From Bacillota bacterium (GTDB lineage: Bacteria > Bacillota_E > RBS10-35 > JAJYVN01), in NCBI GenBank assembly GCA_021846605.1, contig JAJZWQ010000110.1:1-11127 (forward strand): DNA of 11,127 nucleotides, in the 5' to 3' direction. Position 1 is the first letter of the stretch. Every line of letters starts with the position of its first letter. The notes under the pieces were generated by a model that saw only the letters and a list, made by a program, of their open reading frames with translations, made no database searches and was not told the DNA's origin. Made by a program: the position numbers and the translations under genes. Below are positions 6,226 to 11,127 of the stretch, piece by piece.

Positions 6226-9041
6226 CGGCCCAGGCAGGCGCGGGCGCGTCCCCGGCCCTGCGGCGCGACGTGCGCCTGCTGGGGCGCCTGTTGGGCGAGG
6301 TGCTGACCGAGCAGAGCGGGCCGGAACTCTTCGCGGAGGTCGAGGCCATCCGCCGGATCTGCAAGCGGCTGCGGGCCGGGTGGCGGCCGGAGGAGGCCGC
6401 CGCCCTGCGCCGGCGCCTGGCGGCCCTGGAGCTGCCCCGCGCCGCGGCGGTGGCCCGGGCCTTCGCCATCTACTTCCAACTGGTCAACGTGGCCGAGCAG
6501 CACCACCGCATCCGCCGGCGCCGCGAGCACGAGTTGCGCCCGGAGGTCGAGGGGCCGCAGGAGGAGTCGTTCGCCCAGCTGATCCCCGAGTTCCGCGCGC
6601 GCGGCCTGGACGGGCCGGCGGTCCGGGCCCTGGTCGGGGGGCTGCGCGTCGACCTGGTGAGCACCGCCCACCCCACCGAGAACGTGCGGCGCACCGTGCT
6701 GGACAAGTACGAGGCGCTGTATGCGGCGTTGGCGCGCGCCGACCGCGCGCGCCTGACCGCCGCCGAGCGCGCGGACCTGGAGGAGGGGTTGCGGGCGGAG
6801 ATCACCGCCCTCTGGCAGACCGACGAGTTGCGCAGTTCGCCCCCGTCGGTGATCGACGAGGTGAAGAACAACCTCTTCTACTTCGACGACATCCTCTTTG
6901 ACGCGCTGCCCGACGTGGCCGGCGAGCTGGAGGCGGCCCTGGCCCGCACCTATCCCGACGCCGGGATCCGGGTGGGGGAGGTGGTGCGCTTTGGCACCTG
7001 GGTGGGCGGCGACCGCGACGGCAACCCGGCGGTGACCGCCGAGGTCACGCGGCAGGCCCTGGGGCTGCACAAGCGCCTGGCGCTGACCAAGTACCTGCGG
7101 CTGGTGGCCCAGGTGGCCCGCAAGCTCAGCGGGTCCAGCACGCTGCAGCCCCCGGTGCCGGCGCTGCGGCAGTCGATCACGGCCGACGAGGTGGCCATGC
7201 CGACCTTTGCGGCCTTCATGCGCGACCGCAACCGGCACGAGCCCTGTCGCCGCAAGCTCTTCTTCGTGTACCGCAAGCTGGAGTTGGCGCTGTTGGCTGC
7301 GGGGGGGCAGCCGGCGGGGGACGGCGAGGGGGCCGGCCAGGCGCTCTCCACGCACGACCGGGGCTACTCGGACGCCCGGGAGTTCCTGGCCGACCTGGAG
7401 GACATCGACGCCGCGTTGCGCGAGACGCGCGCAGGCCTGTTGGCCGACCGGTACCTGGCGCCCCTGATCCGCCGGGCGCGCCTGTTCGGCTTCCACCTGG
7501 CCACCATGGACATCCGCGCGCACTCCGGCAGCCACGCCCGGGCCGTGGGCGAGATCCTGGCGGCCGCCGGGGTCTGCCCGGAGTACGGGGCGCTCCAGCC
7601 GGCCGCCCAGGCGGACCTGTTGGCGCGCCTTTTGGCCCCGGGCGGCTGGCGCCCGGGGCAGGTGGGGTCCGCCCAACTCTCCCGGGCGGCGGCGGAGGTC
7701 GTGGAGACCTTCGCCGTCATCCGCTGGGCGCAGGCCGAACTGGGTCCGCAGGCTATCGGCCCGTATGTGATCAGCATGTCCCACGGGGTGGAGGACGTGC
7801 TGGAGGTCCTCTTCTTGGCCCAGGACGCGGGCCTGTGCGTGTGGGAGGGAACCCACGCCGCCCGCTACCGCAGCGCCCTGGACATCGCCCCCCTGGTGGA
7901 GACCATCGCCGACTTGCGCGGGGGGGCCCAGATGCTGGCGGCGCTGCTGGCCCACCCGGCCTACCGCCCGCAACTGGCGGCCCGCGGCGGGTGTCAGGAG
8001 GTCATGCTGGGGTACTCGGACTCCACCAAGGACGGGGGATATCTGGCCGCCAACTGGGCGCTGCACGGGGCCCAGCAGGAGATGGCGGCGGTGGCGGCCG
8101 CGGCCGGGGTGGACCTGGCCTTCTTCCACGGGCGGGGGGGGAGCCTGGGGCGGGGGGGCGGCCCCCTGGGCCGCGCCATCCGCGCCCAGCCGGCCGGGAC
8201 CGTGCGCGGCCGGCTGCGCATCACCCAGCAGGGCGAGGTGATGTCTCACCGCTTCCTGCCGGCCGAGATCGCCGAGCGCACCCTGGAACAGGTGCTGGTG
8301 GCCGTCCTGGACGCCTCCATCCGTAGCGGGGAGCCGGCGGGGCGGCCGGCCGCGTGGGTGGCGGCCATGGAGCGCATGGCGGGCGTCTCCCGCCAGGTGT
8401 ACCGGGAACTGGTCGAACGGCCGGGCTTTCTGGCCTACTTCTACGCGGCGACCCCCATCGAGGAGATCGCCATGCTCAACATCGGGTCGCGGCCCAGCCG
8501 CCGGCGGCCGGGGCAGTCCCTGGAGGACCTGCGGGCCATCCCCTGGGTGTTCGCCTGGACCCAGAGCCGACACCTCATCCCGGGCTGGTACGGGATGGGC
8601 AGCGCGCTGGAGGAGTTGGGGGACTGGGCGCTGCTGCGGGCGATGTATGGGGAGTGGGGGTTCTTCCGCACCGTCGTGGACAACTGCGCCATGGCGCTGT
8701 GCAAGGCGGACATGGCCATCGCCGCCGAGTATGCCGATCTGGCGGCCGACGCCGTGCCCCAGGCGCCGGAGATCTTCGCCCAGGTGCGGGCCGAGTATGC
8801 GCGCACCCAGGCGGCCCTGCTGGCCGTGCAGGGCCACGCGCGCCTGTTGGACGATCAGCCGACGCTGCAGCGCAGCATCGACCTGCGCAACCCGTACGTG
8901 GATCCCCTCTCCTACCTGCAGGTATCCCTCCTGCGCCAGGTCCGCAGGGCGGCGTTGGACACCGAGGTCCGCAGCCGGTACCTGGTGGCCGTGCTGCGCA
9001 CGCTGAACGGCATCGCCCACGGCCTGCGCAACACGGGGTAG
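6222..9041 (+). CDS. ppc: Phosphoenolpyruvate carboxylase
   Basis: PEP carboxylase makes oxaloacetate from PEP and bicarbonate with Mg or Mn, feeding the TCA cycle. At 939 residues it is a full-length bacterial-type enzyme (E. coli 883). Signature blocks are present: STAHPTE with His150, FGTWVGGDRDGNP around residue 264, LGYSDSTKDGGY with Lys603, the mobile loop FHGRGGSLGRGGGP with His636, Arg638 and Arg644, IGSRPSRR, and IPWVFAWTQSRHLIPGWYG. The protein ends in RNTG like other PEPCs. Residues matching the E. coli aspartate-inhibition site (Arg587, Lys773, Arg832, Asn881) are Arg644, Lys828, Arg889 and Asn937, so feedback inhibition by aspartate is likely. A Gly-rich insert lies near residues 363-375. 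The ATG overlaps the galK stop (ATGA), with GGGGAGG (6208-6214) 7 nt upstream. Its place as the fourth gene of a gal operon is unusual. Confidence 0.97.
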   Translation: MTAQAGAGASPALRRDVRLLGRLLGEVLTEQSGPELFAEVEAIRRICKRLRAGWRPEEAAALRRRLAALELPRAAAVARAFAIYFQLVNVAEQHHRIRRRREHELRPEVEGPQEESFAQLIPEFRARGLDGPAVRALVGGLRVDLVSTAHPTENVRRTVLDKYEALYAALARADRARLTAAERADLEEGLRAEITALWQTDELRSSPPSVIDEVKNNLFYFDDILFDALPDVAGELEAALARTYPDAGIRVGEVVRFGTWVGGDRDGNPAVTAEVTRQALGLHKRLALTKYLRLVAQVARKLSGSSTLQPPVPALRQSITADEVAMPTFAAFMRDRNRHEPCRRKLFFVYRKLELALLAAGGQPAGDGEGAGQALSTHDRGYSDAREFLADLEDIDAALRETRAGLLADRYLAPLIRRARLFGFHLATMDIRAHSGSHARAVGEILAAAGVCPEYGALQPAAQADLLARLLAPGGWRPGQVGSAQLSRAAAEVVETFAVIRWAQAELGPQAIGPYVISMSHGVEDVLEVLFLAQDAGLCVWEGTHAARYRSALDIAPLVETIADLRGGAQMLAALLAHPAYRPQLAARGGCQEVMLGYSDSTKDGGYLAANWALHGAQQEMAAVAAAAGVDLAFFHGRGGSLGRGGGPLGRAIRAQPAGTVRGRLRITQQGEVMSHRFLPAEIAERTLEQVLVAVLDASIRSGEPAGRPAAWVAAMERMAGVSRQVYRELVERPGFLAYFYAATPIEEIAMLNIGSRPSRRRPGQSLEDLRAIPWVFAWTQSRHLIPGWYGMGSALEELGDWALLRAMYGEWGFFRTVVDNCAMALCKADMAIAAEYADLAADAVPQAPEIFAQVRAEYARTQAALLAVQGHARLLDDQPTLQRSIDLRNPYVDPLSYLQVSLLRQVRRAALDTEVRSRYLVAVLRTLNGIAHGLRNTG

Positions 9042-9059
9042 GCGGGGCGGGGCGGAGGG
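9035..9059 (+). other. G-quadruplex-type motif across the ppc stop
   Basis: Four runs of three or more G (9035-9038, 9044-9047, 9049-9052, 9057-9059) are separated by loops of 5, 1 and 4 nt. This meets the usual G3+N1-7 pattern on the coding strand and includes the TAG stop. In a genome this GC-rich such motifs can arise by chance. No conventional terminator was seen after ppc. Confidence 0.4.
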
Positions 9060-9294
9060 CGGCCGGGCCCCTGCCTGCGGTGCCGGGCGCGGAGGGGGAT
9101 GGACGGTGGCGGGCCGGACCCGTGGTCGGCGGCCCCGGGGAGCGCGATCAGATGTGGCTGTGGCCGGGGGACCGCTTGGCCGTCGAGTCGGCCATCCCGG
9201 CCGATCCCTTCCAGCAGGCACGAGAACGCGATCCTGGCCGAGCGCCCGCCACGGCACCTGAGGTGCTTGTCCAAGCGTGCGGTCCCGCAAGCGG
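9060..9294. other. Gene-poor stretch after ppc
   Basis: No reading frame here has a credible start site or recognisable protein content. Open frames exist on both strands only because stops are rare at this GC content. On the minus strand it is where the C-terminal two thirds of the IS66-type transposase would have lain, but no IS66 core sequence is recognisable in any of the three frames. Confidence 0.4.
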
Positions 9295-9647
9295 CCCGCC
9301 AAGCGGATGGTGGCCGCACCCCCGGCAGGCGCTGGGCCGATGCACCACGACACGGTCGGGATCCGCGCGCAACTCCAAGCGATGCCCCGGGTGGCCGGGT
9401 TGGCCGCCGGAGGGTCGACCGCTCTTTTCGCGCAGGCTCTTGGGCGCCGGTTTGTCGTAGCCATCACTCGCCGGTGGCTTCCCGCTATTGCGGCTGATCA
9501 GGCCCAGCCGCCGCTGTAGTTCTCGGACCTGTTCCTCAAGCGCATCCACCCGGGCGTACAGCGCGCCACGACGAGGTCGGCCACCTGCTCCGGATCCGTC
9601 GCGCACAGGGCCAGGATCGCCTCTCGGCTCGGCCGTGATGGCGGCAT
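9295..9647 (-). pseudogene. IS66-family transposase remnant, frameshifted and truncated
   Basis: Read on the minus strand from ATG at 9647, the first frame encodes MPPSRPSREAILALC followed by DPEQVADLVVA, the usual helical start of IS66 TnpC-type transposases. The match then jumps frame at a GCGCGC run (9561-9566): one GC pair too many converts the expected LVVALYARVDALEEQ into a read-out ending at 9498. In the other frame it continues as DALEEQVRELQRRLGLISRN, then SGKPPASDG, SLREKSGRPSGGQPGHPGH and VVVHRPSACRGCG, all classic IS66 N-terminal and zinc-finger blocks. Past about 9295 the similarity is lost, and the DDE catalytic core (roughly 350 residues) is absent. The element is therefore dead. 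The missing part and the adjacent truncated Rpn gene suggest past deletion or rearrangement here. Confidence 0.8.
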
Positions 9648-9679
9648 GCGCTGGTCGCAACCCCTTCCAGCGGGAGGCA

Positions 9680-9699
9680 CCCGGGTAGGCCGACGCTAC
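9680..9699 (-). mobile_element. Possible outer end of the IS66-type element
   Basis: Read on the minus strand, this stretch begins GTAGCGTCGG, which resembles the GTAAGCG-type terminal inverted repeats of IS66 elements. It lies about 50 bp before the transposase start, as expected for a left end. No partner repeat was found on the far side, consistent with truncation. The call rests on resemblance only. Confidence 0.25.
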
Positions 9700-9764
9700 C
9701 ACAGGCCGCGCCCGTTGTCCAGCGACTTCTTGGCCCGCCCCGCCCGGGCGGCCTGAGCAGTTAC

Positions 9765-9891
9765 GAGTTCGAGATGGGTCCCGCGAACCCGTGCGGCCTG
9801 ATCGAGCATCACGTCGCCGTGGTGCGGGCGCATCCGGAGTGCACGGTGGAAACGGTGGTCTTCTGGGGACGGCTGCGGTGGCGGCAGCCGG
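9765..9891 (+). repeat. Direct repeat, left copy (127 bp compared)
   Basis: Every base here equals 11001-11127. The left boundary is sharp (C before 9765, G before 11001), while the right boundary is set only by the window edge. The offset is 1236 bp, exactly 412 codons. Confidence 0.95.
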
Positions 9892-10238
9892 TGCGGTGCG
9901 GCAAGGCGACCCTGGATGCGCACCAGGTGTTCCTGGCCGAGATGGACGGGGACGCGGAACTGCGGCGACTCGACGACAAGGCGCGTGGCGGCGCGACGCT
10001 CACCAGCGGCGACATCCTGAAGCTCGCCATGCTACCATTGATGCACCAGGAGCGGCCCATGTGGGACGTGTTGCGGGATGCCGTCCCGCTCGCGGCGATT
10101 CTGGAGCCGGAGATGCGGCGAGGTGTGACGGGTGCCATGGGGGCGCTGGCGTACGGCGCCCTGGAGTCTGCGCAGCAACCGTTCCTACTGGAGGTGCTAC
10201 GGCAGATGCCTCTGGGAGAAGAGCTTTTTGAAGTGCTC

Positions 10239-10274
10239 CGCCAAGAAGGACGCCAAGAAGGACGCCAAGAAGGG
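10239..10274 (+). repeat. Three tandem 12-bp units inside the Rpn gene
   Basis: The unit CGCCAAGAAGGA occurs three times, the last with A to G at its end, encoding repeated Arg-Gln-Glu-Gly. Such RxEG tracts are common near the C-terminus of Rpn-family proteins. The copy number can change by slippage in steps of four residues without loss of frame. Confidence 0.85.
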
Positions 10275-10472
10275 GAGCGGCAAGGCGAGGTGCGCAAGGC
10301 GCGGGAGGACGTGCTGGATGCTTTCCTGGCGCGGTTCGACCGAGTGCCGGCGCCCGTGGAGCAGGTGGTGGCCGCTACGGATGACCCCGCTCTGCTGAAG
10401 CAATGGCTCCGTGCGGTCATCCGTGCCCAGGATCCGGAAGCGGCGGAAGCGGTCTTTGCGGTGAAGCACTGA

Positions 10473-10790
10473 TCGGTCTTCGCCTTGGCGGATGTACCGC
10501 CGGATCGGTCGAGGCAGGGCGGGGCCTTCTTGGCCGGTGGCGGCGGGGATCGCCGCGGGCCGGGAAGCAGGGACACCACCCGCCCGTTCGGTGAGGCTCT
10601 GTATTCCCTCACCGTGGCGTACGCGTGCCTGGAGCGGGCCATGCTCAGGATGGCGTCATTCTTGTGGGAGGCCTCTTGGCACAAGGCCCCGCCCATCGGG
10701 ACGACGCACCAGTTACGGGCAAGCTGGCCTCAGGGCGCCACCGGCAGCACTCCAGCGGCGAATCCTGGCTGGACGACGGGAGGGACCGCC
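10473..10790 (+). other. Spacer between the two Rpn copies
   Basis: No gene can be supported here. The frame shared by both Rpn copies is open throughout this spacer, so only the TGA at 10470-10472 separates them. The conceptual product has a more protein-like patch around 10581-10690 (FGEALYSLTVAYACLERAM, then LRMASFLWEASW) that I do not recognise. It may be debris of an older insertion. The Shine-Dalgarno of the right copy lies at the end of this stretch. Confidence 0.4.
10778..10785 (+). promoter_or_regulatory. Ribosome binding site deciding the TTG start at 10791
   Basis: GGGAGGGA lies 5 nt before an in-frame TTG. It is the only strong site near the N-terminus of the right-hand Rpn copy. 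Confidence 0.6.
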
Positions 10791-11127
10791 TTGGCTGACG
10801 CCCCCGCGCCGCACCGCGAGCGCACGGACCATTCCCTGCGCTGGCTCTTCACCCACCTGCGCAACCCGACCCTGCGCGAGTTCGGCTTACCCAGCCCCAC
10901 CTTCGTCGAGGCCCGATCACCCGTAGTGCCGCTGGTGGAAACGAAGGCGGTGGTGGTGGATGCGCTCTTGGTCGGTGAGGATCACAGCGTCTGGCACCTG
11001 GAGTTCGAGATGGGTCCCGCGAACCCGTGCGGCCTGATCGAGCATCACGTCGCCGTGGTGCGGGCGCATCCGGAGTGCACGGTGGAAACGGTGGTCTTCT
11101 GGGGACGGCTGCGGTGGCGGCAGCCGG
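10791..11127 (+). CDS. Rpn-family PD-(D/E)XK nuclease/transposase-like protein, N-terminal part (runs off right edge)
   Basis: From TTG the frame gives 112 complete residues and is still open at the window end. It starts MADAPAPHRERTDHSLRWLF, with the early motif LREFGLPSPTF, then VVVDALLVGEDHSVWHLEFE. Asp57 (VVVDALL) followed 14 residues later by Glu71-Phe-Glu73 fits the D...(D/E)xK pattern of Rpn/YhgA-like proteins. Many relatives have Gln or Lys where Glu73 stands here, so the third catalytic position may be altered. If the rest resembles the left copy, the full protein would be about 305 residues, normal for the family. Rpn proteins act in DNA cleavage and RecA-independent recombination and are often found in several copies. 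No clear promoter was seen. Confidence 0.72.
   Translation, partial: MADAPAPHRERTDHSLRWLFTHLRNPTLREFGLPSPTFVEARSPVVPLVETKAVVVDALLVGEDHSVWHLEFEMGPANPCGLIEHHVAVVRAHPECTVETVVFWGRLRWRQP
11001..11127 (+). repeat. Direct repeat, right copy (127 bp, cut by window edge)
   Basis: Identical to 9765-9891 without a single mismatch. It lies inside the Rpn-family gene starting at 10791, and the match is likely to extend beyond the window. Confidence 0.95.

Larger units (their letters stand above)
9765..10472 (+). pseudogene. Rpn-family (PD-(D/E)XK nuclease/transposase-like) gene, 5'-truncated copy
   Basis: The frame encodes 235 residues that begin at EFEMGPANPCGLIEHH, equivalent to residue 71 of the right-hand copy starting at 10791. 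The N-terminal 70 residues, including the first catalytic Asp of the PD-(D/E)XK fold, are missing. The sequence is unlike the right copy immediately before 9765. The rest looks intact: the DILKLAMLPLMH block, a C-terminal RQEG repeat followed by a charged helix, and a final VIRAQDPEAAEAVF, all usual for Rpn/YhgA-like proteins of about 300 residues that promote recombination and DNA mobility. An ATG at 9774 could give a 232-residue product but has no good ribosome site. It lies beside the IS66 remnant. Its stop at 10470-10472 is the only interruption between it and the next copy. Confidence 0.75.

Noticed and set aside
8127..8168. Poly-G tract within ppc as a quadruplex or slippage site
   Set aside because: It is explained by the glycine-rich catalytic loop HGRGGSLGRGGGP coded with GGG codons; the frame is intact.
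6177..9467. A 1096-codon open frame on the minus strand opposite ppc
   Set aside because: It is antisense to a PEP carboxylase with every signature motif intact. Its product is low-complexity Arg/Pro/Gly/His-rich, as expected where stop codons are rare in GC-rich DNA.
9701..9763. Minus-strand frame ending GRAKKSLDNGRGLW, resembling a protein C-terminus
   Set aside because: Only about 20 residues, no upstream continuation outside the Rpn copy's antisense, and no recognisable family.
10492..10926. A 144-codon plus-strand frame over the Rpn spacer and N-terminus
   Set aside because: It is out of frame with the supported Rpn gene, has no family features and is Arg/Pro-rich.

Overview
This is a very GC-rich bacterial window (around 70% GC by eye, G/C-dominated third codon positions). 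Start codons are often GTG or TTG and are placed by strong G-rich Shine-Dalgarno sequences. The gene mix fits a high-GC thermophile-like or Gram-positive-type lineage (Bacillota, Chloroflexota, Deinococcota or Actinomycetota style): a DUF503/YlxP-like protein, a GalT of the type with DHPHGQIYAYPF around the active site, an Rpn-family PD-(D/E)XK protein and an IS66 remnant. I cannot name the organism and hold the lineage guess loosely.

Left part (1-2334). The 5' end of an unidentified gene leaves the window on the minus strand (1-129). Diverging from it is a plus-strand group of three: an alpha/beta hydrolase (273-1145), a small DUF503 protein (1183-1464) and a membrane-anchored calcineurin-like metallophosphoesterase (1461-2321). 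The last two overlap through a TTGA junction. A strong hairpin lies across the phosphoesterase stop codon.

Middle (2335-3062). A less GC-rich intergenic region carries a 13-bp palindrome and a plausible sigma-70-type promoter. It leads into a small gene (2539-2907) combining a winged-helix-like N-terminus with a C-terminal CxxC...CxxC zinc ribbon. After it come an 11-bp perfect hairpin and an 18-bp near-palindrome just ahead of the galactose genes.

Core operon (3063-9041). galE, galT, galK and ppc (phosphoenolpyruvate carboxylase) are joined by three consecutive 4-bp stop/start overlaps (ATGA, GTGA, ATGA). All four proteins keep their catalytic motifs. The layout suggests coordinated and translationally coupled production of the Leloir enzymes, which turn galactose into glucose-1-phosphate, with an anaplerotic enzyme that turns downstream PEP into oxaloacetate. 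The PEP carboxylase also keeps the residues that bind the feedback inhibitor aspartate in E. coli. galE has an unclear start.

Right part (9042-11127). This is an accessory scar region. A frameshifted, C-terminally truncated IS66-type transposase lies on the minus strand (9295-9647). Next come two directly repeated copies of an Rpn-family gene. The left copy (9765-10472) has lost its N-terminal coding part, including the first catalytic Asp. The right copy (TTG at 10791) has the N-terminus and leaves the window. The copies are identical over all 127 bp that can be compared, are spaced exactly 412 codons apart, and lie in one reading frame interrupted by a single stop. This tandem Rpn arrangement and the gal-ppc coupling are the two most interesting points. 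I found no CRISPR array, tRNA, rRNA or clearly new defence system.
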